A stretch of 64,000 bases of DNA from Actinotalea endophytica (GCF_025717005.1 NZ_JAOVZU010000009.1:124001-188000), one strand, 5' to 3'. Shown: positions 22,570-31,642, counted from the first letter of the stretch. Notes: a model not told the origin generated them from the letters alone. Made by a program: numbers and translations.

Positions 22570-22575
22570 TGAGCC

Positions 22576-22626
22576 CAGACAGTGCGCGTCGCCTGCCCCC
22601 TGCGCGGCGCGCACTGTCCTTTTTTC
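22576..22626 (+). ncRNA. Putative ~50-nt small RNA made of one terminator hairpin
   Basis: An 11-bp perfect stem (GACAGTGCGCG at 22578-22588 with CGCGCACTGTC at 22608-22618) extends by four more pairs including a G-U. The loop is C-rich (CCCCC), and a run of six T follows at 22620-22625. The promoter at 22541-22569 has no reading frame before the hairpin. The rest of the 22382-22748 gap holds no gene I can support. It could alternatively be an attenuator for the helicase-like gene at 22749, which however has its own -10 box. Confidence 0.45.
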
Positions 22627-22748
22627 TGCCCGGGCTCGTGCAGCGGCCGCCGCCTGCGCCGAAGCGGGACACCGCCGTCCGTGGCGGGCTCGGGCGCTGT
22701 GCGGCGTGGTGACCGCGGACCGGGCCGGGCCGCGGTTAGCGTGCTGAC

Positions 22749-25700
22749 GTGATCCCCGCGCACGACTCCGGGCTGCAGCCCGATCGCGGCCCGAGCGCTC
22801 CGCCGGTCGCGCCAGTGACGACCGCGGATCTGGTCGCCGGTTCGCTGGCGAGGTGGCGCGAGCTCCTGGTGGGGGCTGCCGGGGACTCGGCGCTGAGCGA
22901 CGTCGGCCGGCTGGGGGACGCGCAGCTCGACCTGTCGGCCGCGCACCCCTCGGGCATCGCGCAGCTCTTCGCGGGCCGTCCGACGCGGTTGTCCAACCTG
23001 GTCCGGGAGGGGGCCGCGCTCGCCCAGGCAAAGCGGCGCGCGCGGGCGGTCGGCGCAGCGGCCGAGGAGCACGCGCTGCGCAGCGGTCTGGCGACCGCGT
23101 TCCTCGCGATCGGCGTCGCGACCTGGAACGACCCCGGCGACGTCGGCAACACCGGTGGCACCGTCGACTCGGCGACACCGCCCGGCGACGACACGGTGCC
23201 GCGCGAGATCGACGGTGACACCGTGCCGAGGACCTCGCCTGCCGAGCCTCGGCAGATGCGGGCGCCCGTGCTGCTGCGTCCGGTGACGGTGACGCCGCGT
23301 GGCCGCGGCGAGGCCGACTACGACCTGGTCCTCGAACCCTCGCTCGAGATCAACCCGCTGCTCGCGGCGGCCCTGCGCCGCCGGGGCGCGCTCCTGGACC
23401 CCACCTCGCTCGCCCGGGGCGCCTTCACCGCCGCCGGCTTCGACCCCCGACCCGCACTGGACCGGCTCGCCTCGCTCGGCGACGCGGTCCTGACCGACTT
23501 CACGCTCGAGGACCGGGTCGTGGTCGGGACGTTCGTGCACCCGGAGCAGATGCTGGTCGACGACCTCGACGCGCTCGCCCCACGGCTCGCCGAGCACGAG
23601 GTGGTCGCGGCGCTCGCCGGCGATCGGCGGGCCTCCGGCGCGCTGGCCCACCCGCTGCCCGCGGTGCTGCGCGGTGACCGGGGCCTGGACCAGGAGCGCG
23701 GTGTCGGCGACCTCGACCAGACCCAGGCCTACGTGCTGGACGTCCTGGCCGCCGGTCACCACCTGCTGCTCGACGCTCCGGCAGGTGCCGACGTCGCCGG
23801 CACCCTGGCCGCCGTCGTGGCGGATGCCGCGGCCGCGGGCCGTCGCGTGCTCTACGTGGCGGGCCACCGGCGTGCGGCCCTCGCGCTGACCGAGCGCCTC
23901 GCCGCGCTCGGCCTGGACGACCTCGCGCTCGACGTCGCGCCGGACTCGGGGTGGCGCGGTCAGGTCGCGCGGCGCCTGCTCGGCGCGATGACGATCGAGC
24001 CGATCCTGGTCGACGGGGAGAAGGTCGACATCGTCGACCGCGAGCTGCTCGCCCGACGTTCCCGGCTGGCCGGCTACGTGGCCGCGCTGCACACCCGGCG
24101 CGAGCCCTGGGGCTGCTCGGCGTACGACGCGCTCCAGGCGCTCGCCCGGCTCACCGCCACGCGGCCCGCACCGCGCACGACGGTCCGGCTGACCGCGCCC
24201 GTCGCCGAGTCGCTGACGGCCGAGCGCCGTGCTCAGGCCGCCGCCGACCTGGTGACCGTCGCCGGGCTCGGCGCATTCACCACGAGCACGACCACCACGG
24301 CCTGGTACGGCGCCGACCTGGCCACGCCGGAGCGGGCGAAGGCGACGCTGGCGCGGGTGGAGCGGCTCCGCGACACGTTGCCCCAGCTGCACCTCGAGAC
24401 GATCGCCGTCGCGCGGTCGACCGGCCTCGTGCAGGCCGAGACGCCGGCCGAGTGGGCCGAGCAGCTGCGGATGCTCGGCGGCGTGCGGCACGCGCTCGAC
24501 GTGTTCCAGCCGATCGCCTTCGAACGCTCCGCTGCGGACATGATCGCGGCGACGGCCAGTGCGCAGTGGCGGACCGAGCACGACGTCTCGATGCCGGGCC
24601 GGGTCCGCCGCCGGCTGCGCCGGCAGGCCAAGGACCTGCTGCGTCCGGGTCGGCCGGTCGCCGACCTGCACGCCGCGCTCGTCGACGTGCAGCACCAGCG
24701 TGAGGTGTGGCAGGCGCACTGCCCGGCGGGGGGCTGGCCACGGCTTCCCGAGGGACTCGCCCGGATCGAGGCGGACCACCGCCAGGTCGCGGAGGACCTC
24801 GAGCTGCTCGGCGCCACGCTGGCCGGCACGTCCGCCGGCGGTGACCTGGCGTCCCTGCCGTGGGCGGCGCTGATCGACCGGCTGCAGCGGCTGCACGACG
24901 ACCAGGCCGCGCTCGTGACGCTCCCGGAGCGAACCGCGATGCTCCAGGACCTGCGCAAGCGCGGGCTCGGCGAGCTGCTCGACGACCTCGACGCGCGGCA
25001 CGTGGCGGCCGGTGTGGTCTCCGCCGAGCTGGATCTGGCGTGGTGGAGCACGGTGTTCGAGGAGATCGTCCGGGACGACCCGGCGATGGCGGCCTACGAC
25101 GGTGCGGCGTTGGCCCGGCTCGCCGCGGAGTACCGCACGCTCGACCGGCGCCACCTGTCCGACCGGGCCGTGCTGCACGTGGCGGCGTTCCGCGAGTCGC
25201 TGCGCCAGCGGCTGCACCGCTGCGACGAGCAGACCCAGTCGCTGTTCGGCGAGATCGTCGAGGAGCGGTTCACCAGCCTGCGCACCGCGGTCGAGCGGTA
25301 CCCCGACGTCACGCGCCACCTGCGCCCGTGCCTCGTCGTCGGTCCGATGCTCGTCCCGCACGTCCTGCCACCGACGCGTGACGAGGACCTGCTGATCCTC
25401 GACGCGGCCGAGCACCTGTCGACCGAGCTCGTGGTCGGCGCCCTGGCGCGGGCCAAGCAGGTCCTCGTGGTCGGCGACGTGCGGTGCTCCACGGGATCGG
25501 CCGTCCGCGACCTCGCCGAGATCCTGCCGACCGTCGCACTGCGGTCCGACGCCGTTCCGCGTCACCCGCGCCTGACGGACTTCCTCGCGGCCGCGGGCTA
25601 CGGCGACGCGCTCACCCCGACGCCGGTCCCGTCCGCCGCCGGCCTGCTCCGCGCGGAGCGGGTGGACGGCAGCGGCATGCCGGGGCCCGACGGCTCGGTC

Positions 25701-27086
25701 GCCTCGACCCGGGCCGAGGTCGATCGAGTCGTCGAGCTGGTCGTCGACCACGCCCTGACCCGCCCGACGGAGTCGCTCGCGGTGGTCTCGCCGTCCAGCG
25801 CGCACGCCGACCGCGTGCGCGAGGCGGTCCTCGCCGCGGTGCGGGAGAACCCGGCGCTCGGTCCGTTCTTCGACCCGGCCGCGCGTGAACCCTTCGCCGT
25901 GCTCGACCTCTACGCGACCGAGGGACTGCGTCGCGACGCGATCGTGCTCTCGGTCGGCTTCGGCCGGACCCCGCACGGCCGGGTGCTGCACCGGTTCGGT
26001 GCGCTGGCCGACGACGACGGCCGGGTGCGGCTGCTCCAGGCGGTCGGCGGGGTGCGGCGACGCCTGACCGTGGTGTCGACCTTCGGCGCCGACGACCTCG
26101 ATCCCGAGCGGCTCACGTCGCCCGGGCCGGTGCTGCTGCGCGAGCTGCTGCTCGCCGCCGCCGAGACTGACTCCGAGGATGCCGGGCAGCCGCCGCAGGG
26201 CCCGGACCGCCTGGTGCTCGACCTCGCCGAGCGGTTGTGGCGGATGGGCCTCACGGTGGCCATCGACCACGGGTCTCCGGGTGGACCCCGCATCCCGCTG
26301 GCCGTGGGGCACCCCGACCTGCCGGACACGTTGCTGGTCGCGGTGCTGACCGACGACGAGGAGTACCTCGCCGAGCCGAGCGTGCGGGTGCGCGACCGTC
26401 AGGTCGCCGAGCGCCTCGAGCGCCTCGGGTGGCACGCCGTCCAGGTCTGGTCCGCCGCGGCGTTCCTCGACCCCCAGGGTGAGGCCGACGCGGTCTGCCA
26501 GGCCGTGGTCGACGCCTACGCCGAGCGCACCCGCCACCGCCCCGTCGTCCAGCCGCGTGCTGTCCCCGCGGTCGCCGAGGCGGAGCCGGATCGGGCCGAC
26601 GACGTGGTGGCCGTCAGCGAGCCGCAGACCGCGGGCGTTCCCGAGCCTGCGGTCGACGGGGTCTCCGCCGCTGTGACCGATGACGTGCCGGAGCCCGAGT
26701 CGCCCGACGTGCTCGAGCCCGACCCGAGCGAGGCACCGGAGCCCGACGCGAGCGCGGACCCGGAGCCCGGGCCGAGCGAGGTCTCCAGCGAGCCGGACGC
26801 ACCCGCCGGTTCGCCGCACGGGGACGTGGTGACGGCGGGCGGGGCCGGTGACCAGGGTGTCCTGGAGCTGCGACCGCAGCGTCCGGAGGTGCCGCGAGGG
26901 CTCCCGATCGCCGCGTACACCGACGACCAGCTCGACGAGCTCATGGCGTGGTTGCTCTCCGACGACGCAGAGCGCGACGAGGCTCAGCTGGCAGCGGCGC
27001 TGCGCTCGGAGCTCGGCCTGACCCGGCACGGCAGCCGGATCGACGCGACGGTCCGCGCGGCGGTGAGTCGCGCCCTCGCACGATGA
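22749..27086 (+). CDS. Giant helicase-like protein with degenerate ATPase and nuclease motifs
   Basis: 1445 residues from GTG 22749, preceded at 6 nt by a TAGCGT box (likely leaderless). Layout resembles DUF4011/SF1 DNA2-type helicases. A Walker A position (LLLDAPAGADVAGTL, ~340) lacks the GKT/S. A Walker B-like DLLILDAAEHLS is at ~885. Later helicase motifs read AVLDLYATEGLRRDAIVLSV (~1050). A Vsr-like nuclease ending is VRVRDRQVAERLERLGWHAV then QVWSAAAF (~1215). An acidic Pro/Glu linker of repeated EP units (~1280-1365) leads to a small helical end domain (LAAALRSELGLTRHGSRIDA). Loss of the P-loop lysine suggests no ATP hydrolysis. Function is unknown; family members relate to DNA repair or defence. 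It is translationally coupled to the next gene. Confidence 0.7.
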   Translation: MIPAHDSGLQPDRGPSAPPVAPVTTADLVAGSLARWRELLVGAAGDSALSDVGRLGDAQLDLSAAHPSGIAQLFAGRPTRLSNLVREGAALAQAKRRARAVGAAAEEHALRSGLATAFLAIGVATWNDPGDVGNTGGTVDSATPPGDDTVPREIDGDTVPRTSPAEPRQMRAPVLLRPVTVTPRGRGEADYDLVLEPSLEINPLLAAALRRRGALLDPTSLARGAFTAAGFDPRPALDRLASLGDAVLTDFTLEDRVVVGTFVHPEQMLVDDLDALAPRLAEHEVVAALAGDRRASGALAHPLPAVLRGDRGLDQERGVGDLDQTQAYVLDVLAAGHHLLLDAPAGADVAGTLAAVVADAAAAGRRVLYVAGHRRAALALTERLAALGLDDLALDVAPDSGWRGQVARRLLGAMTIEPILVDGEKVDIVDRELLARRSRLAGYVAALHTRREPWGCSAYDALQALARLTATRPAPRTTVRLTAPVAESLTAERRAQAAADLVTVAGLGAFTTSTTTTAWYGADLATPERAKATLARVERLRDTLPQLHLETIAVARSTGLVQAETPAEWAEQLRMLGGVRHALDVFQPIAFERSAADMIAATASAQWRTEHDVSMPGRVRRRLRRQAKDLLRPGRPVADLHAALVDVQHQREVWQAHCPAGGWPRLPEGLARIEADHRQVAEDLELLGATLAGTSAGGDLASLPWAALIDRLQRLHDDQAALVTLPERTAMLQDLRKRGLGELLDDLDARHVAAGVVSAELDLAWWSTVFEEIVRDDPAMAAYDGAALARLAAEYRTLDRRHLSDRAVLHVAAFRESLRQRLHRCDEQTQSLFGEIVEERFTSLRTAVERYPDVTRHLRPCLVVGPMLVPHVLPPTRDEDLLILDAAEHLSTELVVGALARAKQVLVVGDVRCSTGSAVRDLAEILPTVALRSDAVPRHPRLTDFLAAAGYGDALTPTPVPSAAGLLRAERVDGSGMPGPDGSVASTRAEVDRVVELVVDHALTRPTESLAVVSPSSAHADRVREAVLAAVRENPALGPFFDPAAREPFAVLDLYATEGLRRDAIVLSVGFGRTPHGRVLHRFGALADDDGRVRLLQAVGGVRRRLTVVSTFGADDLDPERLTSPGPVLLRELLLAAAETDSEDAGQPPQGPDRLVLDLAERLWRMGLTVAIDHGSPGGPRIPLAVGHPDLPDTLLVAVLTDDEEYLAEPSVRVRDRQVAERLERLGWHAVQVWSAAAFLDPQGEADAVCQAVVDAYAERTRHRPVVQPRAVPAVAEAEPDRADDVVAVSEPQTAGVPEPAVDGVSAAVTDDVPEPESPDVLEPDPSEAPEPDASADPEPGPSEVSSEPDAPAGSPHGDVVTAGGAGDQGVLELRPQRPEVPRGLPIAAYTDDQLDELMAWLLSDDAERDEAQLAAALRSELGLTRHGSRIDATVRAAVSRALAR

Positions 27087-27439
27087 GCGGAGAGACCGAC
27101 CCGGCCGGTGGTCCCGGCGAGCTCGACGCGCCCGACGCCGCCGGGAGGCCTGAAGCCGCCGAGCACACCGGCGACCCTGCGCCGGCCGACGCCACCGAGA
27201 GGCCAGAGGCCGCCGAGCGCACCGGCGACACCGAGGCGGCCGACGCCGCTCCGGACGGCACGTCGCGTCCCCGGCGCCGCGGCTATCGCCGCGCGGTGGG
27301 CGGGACCCGGCCGACCGACCAGGACGAGCCCGAGCCACGAGCGCCGCGGGCGCCGGAGGACACCGACACCGCCTGGGGCGAGCGCCCCGACGGCGACGAC
27401 GACGAACGCATCCTGCGGGAGGTGCCGCCGCACTGGTGA
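27083..27439 (+). CDS. Small acidic, probably disordered protein
   Basis: 118 residues, starting in the ATGA overlap with the helicase-like gene. The first ~75 residues are Glu/Asp/Ala/Pro-rich with a duplicated block (RPEAAEHTGD... RPEAAERTGD). A basic patch RPRRRGYRRAVGG and an acidic tail end in ERILREVPPHW. The Trp-ending motif looks conserved while the rest is low complexity. I do not recognise a family. The overlap with the giant protein suggests a partner or accessory subunit, which is inferred from coupling only. Confidence 0.65.
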   Translation: MSGETDPAGGPGELDAPDAAGRPEAAEHTGDPAPADATERPEAAERTGDTEAADAAPDGTSRPRRRGYRRAVGGTRPTDQDEPEPRAPRAPEDTDTAWGERPDGDDDERILREVPPHW

Positions 27440-27449
27440 GACGGGCGGC

Positions 27450-27854
27450 TCAGGCCGAGGCGTCCCTCGCGAGCAGGTCGCGGATCTCGGTGAGCAGCTG
27501 GATGTCCGCCGCCGGGGCCTCGGGTTCCACGGGGGCCTCCTCGGCCTTCTTGCGGCGTGCAGCCAGGGTGTTCATCGGCAGGACGACGATGAAGTAGACG
27601 GCCGCGGCGATCAGCGCGAAGTTGAGCGCCGCGTTCAGGACGACTCCGATCTGGAGCGGCGCGGTGCCCTCGCGCAGCGTGATGTCCCACAGGTTCGTGA
27701 GGTCGGGCTGGCCGAAGACCGCCGCGATGAGCGGGTTGAGGAAGCCGTCCACGACGCTCGCGACGACGGCGCCGAAGGCGGCGCCGATGACCACGGCGAC
27801 CGCGAGGTCGACGACGTTGCCCCGCATGATGAAGTCCTTGAAGCCCTTGAGCAC
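27450..27854 (-). CDS. mscL: Large-conductance mechanosensitive channel MscL
   Basis: 134 residues, GTG 27854 after GGAGGG. It has the classic N-terminal amphipathic helix and first membrane span (KDFIMRGNVVDLAVAVVIGAAF), the periplasmic loop, the second span (ALNFALIAAAVYFIVVLP) and a cytoplasmic tail with the charged RRKKAEEAP cluster. The pentameric channel opens under membrane tension to release solutes on osmotic downshock. It converges on the small acidic protein gene with 10 bp between stops. The tail carries an Ala/Pro/Glu insert usual in actinobacteria. Confidence 0.95.
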   Translation of the reverse strand: MLKGFKDFIMRGNVVDLAVAVVIGAAFGAVVASVVDGFLNPLIAAVFGQPDLTNLWDITLREGTAPLQIGVVLNAALNFALIAAAVYFIVVLPMNTLAARRKKAEEAPVEPEAPAADIQLLTEIRDLLARDASA

Positions 27855-27948
27855 TGGTGCCCTCCAGAGGTCGAGGTGAAGGCCGCGAGCCCGGCGACGC
27901 CGCGAGTCCGGCGACTGGTCCGAACGGGTGACGGCCGTGCGCGGGTGA

Positions 27949-28515
27949 TCATGTCACGACGACCGCCGCGAGCGAGCAGTCGGCCCGTACGCCGATCACG
28001 GCCTGGGCCTCGGAGGAGGTGACTGCGACGAGCACCGAGCGGTCGTCGGGCTGGTCGACCACGACGGCGGCGTGGGCGAGGGCACCCTCCGGGGTGCATC
28101 CCGGCGCGAGCAGATCCACCCGGTCACCCGGTCTGAGCAGGGCCGCGGCGTCGACCTCGACCGGCAGCACGACGCTCCCCTCGGGAGGGTCCACGGCGAA
28201 GCGCTCGCCCGCGAGCAGGGTCGGCACCAGGGGCAGGCCCTCGGGCACGGCGACCGCGACGGCGCGGCCCAGCAGCCCGGACGGGTCCGCGCCGCTCGCG
28301 GACGGAGGCGACGCGAGCGTGGCGAGCCGGAGGTCGCCTGCGGTCAGCTCGGCGCCCGCGGGCACGTCACGCGCGGCGACGAGCACCTCGGTGCCAGGGC
28401 TCTGCGGAGCCGTCGCGACCCGCACCGCGGTGAGCAGCACGGCCACGGCGACCAGGGCGGCCAGCACCGGGCGGGCGCGCCAGAACCAGATCCGGACGAG
28501 TAGCAGCACGGGCAC
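27949..28515 (-). CDS. SAF-domain protein with N-terminal membrane anchor (CpaB/RcpC-like)
   Basis: 188 residues if started at GTG 28515; GTG 28509 is close by. A short basic N-terminus and one membrane span (ARPVLAALVAVAVLLTAVRV, ~10-30) precede a SAF domain (VAARDVPAGAELTAGDLRLA, ~45-65) and a beta-rich region (VLPVEVDAAALLRPGDRVDLL, ~115). SAF domains with this layout occur in Flp pilus assembly protein CpaB/RcpC. No pilus genes are nearby, so a direct role in pilus assembly is unproven; it may bind glycans or cell-wall material. It follows fmdB on the same strand with a 90-bp gap. Confidence 0.75.
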   Translation of the reverse strand: MPVLLLVRIWFWRARPVLAALVAVAVLLTAVRVATAPQSPGTEVLVAARDVPAGAELTAGDLRLATLASPPSASGADPSGLLGRAVAVAVPEGLPLVPTLLAGERFAVDPPEGSVVLPVEVDAAALLRPGDRVDLLAPGCTPEGALAHAAVVVDQPDDRSVLVAVTSSEAQAVIGVRADCSLAAVVVT

Positions 28516-28604
28516 CGGTGCATCCTCGGCGCGGACGGCGACCCGTCGTGCTGGGTGCGCGGTCGCAGTGGATCGGCCTGGCCCAGGCGGGTCCGTGGAC
28601 CGGC

Positions 28605-29060
28605 TCAGCCGGCCGAGGAAGCTGCCTTCGCCGAGCCACCCGAACCGGACCCGCCCGAGCCCGAGCCACCCGAACCGGACCCGCCCGAGCCCGAGCCACC
28701 CGAACCGGACCCGCCCGAGCCTGAGCCACCTGTGGAGCCGGAGGACCCGCTGCCGGACGAGGACCCGCTGCCCGACGGACCCGACGAACCCGAGCCCGAG
28801 CCCGAGCCCGACGACGAGCCCGAGCCCGACGACGATCCTCCGCCGGACGACGAGCCGGACCGGGCGCCGGGCTTCTTGCCGCCGTTGCGGGAGTCGTTCC
28901 GGTAGAAGCCCGAACCCTTGAAGACCACGCCGACGTTGCCGAACAGCTTGCGCAGCGGCCCGCCGCACTGGGGGCACTCGGTGAGCGCGTCGTCGCTGAA
29001 CGCCTGCTGCGCGTCGAATCGGTGGTCGCACGCCGTGCAGGCGTAGGAGTAGGTCGGCAC
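28605..29060 (-). CDS. FmdB-family zinc-ribbon protein with long Gly/Ser repeat tail
   Basis: 151 residues. The zinc ribbon PTYSYACTACDHRFD ... ECPQCGGPLRKLFG occupies ~1-45 with two CxxC pairs and the GSGFYRNDSR box (~55-65). The usual FmdB protein ends soon after, but here ~85 residues of Gly/Ser follow, including a perfect 10-residue tandem repeat. GTG 29060 follows GGAGGAAGA. FmdB proteins are named from formamidase operons, but their role is unknown and no formamidase is near. It is divergent from the penicillin acylase gene; their starts are 41 bp apart. Confidence 0.88.
   Translation of the reverse strand: MPTYSYACTACDHRFDAQQAFSDDALTECPQCGGPLRKLFGNVGVVFKGSGFYRNDSRNGGKKPGARSGSSSGGGSSSGSGSSSGSGSGSGSSGPSGSGSSSGSGSSGSTGGSGSGGSGSGGSGSGGSGSGGSGSGGSGSGGSAKAASSAG
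28631..28730. repeat. 30-bp perfect tandem repeat inside the FmdB tail
   Basis: Three identical 30-bp units begin at 28631, 28661 and 28691, with a partial fourth with one change. Translated on the minus strand they give Gly/Ser decapeptides. Copy number could vary by slippage. Confidence 0.9.
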
Positions 29061-29101
29061 TCTTCCTCCGAGGTCGGGTTTCCGCCCGTTAGTCTCGCAC
29101 C

Positions 29102-31642
29102 GTGCCCCGCCGTCGCGCTCTCCGCGTCCTCGCCGTGGTCGCCGCCGCCGTTGTCGTCGCCCTGGTGGCGGTCGTCGCGGTGGGCGTCGTCCTGGTTCGC
29201 CGACCCCTGCCGGACCACTCCGGCTCCGCGACGCTCCCGGGGCTCGACGCCGAGGTGACAGTGCTTCGCGACGCCCGCGGTGTGCCGTCGATCTACGCCG
29301 ACACCCCCGAGGACCTCTTCCGGGCGCAGGGCTACACCGACGCACAGGACAGGTTCTTCCAGATGGACCTTCGCCGGCACGTGACCGCGGGCCGGCTCGC
29401 CGAGCTGGTCGGCGACGACGAGCAGGCGATCGCCTCGGACAAGGTCGTCCGCACGCTCGGCTGGCGGCGGGTCGCGGCGGCCGAGTGGGAGATGCTCGAC
29501 GACACGACGCGCGGCTACCTGCAGGCCTACGCCGACGGGGTCAACGCCTACGTCGAGTCGCGCGACCTGACCGGGCTCGGCGTCGAGTACGAGGTGCTCG
29601 GCGCGCGCGTCACGCTCGACCAGCCCGAGCCCTGGGACCCGATCGACTCGCTCGCGTGGCTCAAGGCGATCGCCTGGGACCTGCGCAGCAACGACCGCGA
29701 CGAGGTCTCCCGGGTGCAGGTCTACGCCGCCGTCGGCGACGTGAGCCTCACCGACGAGCTCTTCCCGACCGCGAGCGCCGCCACGCCGATCGTCGGCGGT
29801 GAGGTCGAGGCTGCCTCGTCGGTCACCGATGTGGTGCTGGGCAGCGGTGCGCAGCGCGCGATGGAGCTCGCGGACGAGGCACTGGCCGCGGTGCCCCACC
29901 TGCTCGGCAGCGGCGACGGGCTCGGCTCCAACTCGTGGGTGGTCTCCGGCGAGCACACCGCGAGCGGCGCCCCGATGCTCGCGAACGACCCGCACCTCGG
30001 GCTGTCCGCGCCGGGGGTCTGGTCCCAGGTGGGCCTGCACTGCACCCAGGTGGGCACCTCCTGCCCGTTCGACGTCTCCGGCTTCTCGTTCGCGGGTCTG
30101 CCCGGCGTGGTCGTCGGCCACAACGCGGACCTCGCCTGGGGGCTGACGAACATGGGGGCGGACACCTCGGACTTCTTCCTCGAGCGGACGGACCCGGAGG
30201 CCAGGACGTACCTTCGGGACGGCGAGCAGATCGCCCTGGAGCGGCGCACCGAGACGATCGAGGTCGCCGGCGGGGACCCGGTCCAGCTCGAGGTGCGCAC
30301 CACGGTGCACGGCCCGATCGTCTCCGACGTCCTCGACCCTCTGCTCGGCGCCCCGGTGCCGAGCGGCGGGACGGGCACCTCCGCGGTCGCGCTCGCCTGG
30401 ACGGGCCTGGAGCCCGGCACGACAGCCGCCGCGATCTTCGCGATGGACACCGCGAGCGACGCCCAGGACGTCGCGCAGGTCGCCGGGCTGTTCGAGGTGC
30501 CGGCGCAGAACATCGTGTTCGCCACCACGGACGGGCAGATCGGCTACCAGGCGCCCGGGCGCATCCCGGTGCGTGCCCGGGTGACCGACGGCCCGGTGCC
30601 CTCCGACGGCACCTGGCCCCGTCCGGGCTGGGACTCGCGGTACGACTGGCAGGGCTGGGTGCCGGTCGACCAGCTGCCCGCCGAGGTCGACCCGCCCGAG
30701 GGGTTCATCGTCGCCGCGAACCAGCAGGTCACGGCGAGCGGCGAGGGGCCGTTCCTCGCGCGGGACTGGGACTACGGCTACCGCGCCGCGCGGATCCGGG
30801 ACCTCCTCGAGACCGCGATCGCCGACGGCACACCGCTCGACGTCGCCGCCATGCAGCAGATCCAGGTCGACGACCGCACCGGGCTGGCCGACTTCCTGGT
30901 GCCTGCCCTCCTGGCCGCTCCCGTGCCGGACGAGTTCACCCGTGAGGCCGTGGCGCTGCTGCGGGACTGGGACGGTCGGATGGACCAGGACAGCGCGGCT
31001 GCCGCGTACGTCGCCGCGGTCTGGGACGAGCTGCTCTCCGAGACCTTCGACGACGACCTGCCCGAGTCCCAGTGGCCGGACGGAGGCGACCGCTGGTACG
31101 CCGTGGTCGCCGCGCTGCTCGAGCAGCCCGCCAGCCCGTGGTGGGACGACCGGACGACGGTGAACGTCGTCGAGACCCGCGACGAGGTGCTCTCGCGCTC
31201 CCTCGTGCAGGCCCGGCTCGAGCTCACCGTGCAGCTCGGCAAGGACCCGTCCGGCTGGCAGTGGGGCCGCCTGCACCGCGCCGCGCTGCACCACCCCGTG
31301 CTCGGCAACGGCACCGCACCCTGGCCGGTGGGCTACGTCGTCGACCCGACCCCGGTGTCGGTGCCCGGCGGTAGCTCGATCATCGACGCGATGGCCTGGG
31401 ACGCCGCGTCCGGCTCGTACGACGCGGTGTCCGGACCGTCGATGCGGATGGTGACCGACCTGGCCGACTGGGACGCCGCGACGTGGGTCGTGAGCACCGG
31501 GACGTCCGGTCACCCCGGGAGCAGGCACTACACCGACCAGATCGGCGCCTGGGCGGAGGGCCGGCAGTACCCCTGGCCGTTCACCGCGGACGCGGTCGAC
31601 GAGGCGGAGCGGGCGACGCTCACGCTGCGCCCCGCCGGCTAG
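29102..31642 (+). CDS. Penicillin acylase family (S45) amidohydrolase
   Basis: 846 residues, GTG 29102. A TAGTCT box lies six bases before the start, so the message is probably leaderless. An N-terminal membrane span or signal (~7-33) is followed by the alpha-chain region (DARGVPSIYADTPEDLFRAQ, ~57-76). The autocatalytic site has Ser276 in GDGLGSNSWVVSG, the N-terminal nucleophile of the beta chain after cleavage. The substrate-pocket mark ANDPHLGLSAPGVW follows, then PADWDxAxxV-like and GHPGSRHYTDQI near the end. It would hydrolyse amide bonds of acylated compounds (beta-lactams, acyl-homoserine lactones or lipids) at the cell surface; substrate unknown. It is a single-gene unit. Confidence 0.92.
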   Translation: MPRRRALRVLAVVAAAVVVALVAVVAVGVVLVRRPLPDHSGSATLPGLDAEVTVLRDARGVPSIYADTPEDLFRAQGYTDAQDRFFQMDLRRHVTAGRLAELVGDDEQAIASDKVVRTLGWRRVAAAEWEMLDDTTRGYLQAYADGVNAYVESRDLTGLGVEYEVLGARVTLDQPEPWDPIDSLAWLKAIAWDLRSNDRDEVSRVQVYAAVGDVSLTDELFPTASAATPIVGGEVEAASSVTDVVLGSGAQRAMELADEALAAVPHLLGSGDGLGSNSWVVSGEHTASGAPMLANDPHLGLSAPGVWSQVGLHCTQVGTSCPFDVSGFSFAGLPGVVVGHNADLAWGLTNMGADTSDFFLERTDPEARTYLRDGEQIALERRTETIEVAGGDPVQLEVRTTVHGPIVSDVLDPLLGAPVPSGGTGTSAVALAWTGLEPGTTAAAIFAMDTASDAQDVAQVAGLFEVPAQNIVFATTDGQIGYQAPGRIPVRARVTDGPVPSDGTWPRPGWDSRYDWQGWVPVDQLPAEVDPPEGFIVAANQQVTASGEGPFLARDWDYGYRAARIRDLLETAIADGTPLDVAAMQQIQVDDRTGLADFLVPALLAAPVPDEFTREAVALLRDWDGRMDQDSAAAAYVAAVWDELLSETFDDDLPESQWPDGGDRWYAVVAALLEQPASPWWDDRTTVNVVETRDEVLSRSLVQARLELTVQLGKDPSGWQWGRLHRAALHHPVLGNGTAPWPVGYVVDPTPVSVPGGSSIIDAMAWDAASGSYDAVSGPSMRMVTDLADWDAATWVVSTGTSGHPGSRHYTDQIGAWAEGRQYPWPFTADAVDEAERATLTLRPAG

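Noticed and set aside
22566-27338. A very long open frame opposite the helicase-like gene
   Set aside because: High GC leaves antisense frames open. The sense frame has a leaderless promoter box and domain motifs, and the antisense protein is Arg/Gly/His-rich with no motifs.
28631-28730. CRISPR-like array of 30-bp repeats
   Set aside because: Repeats are tandem with no spacers and lie inside the FmdB coding frame.
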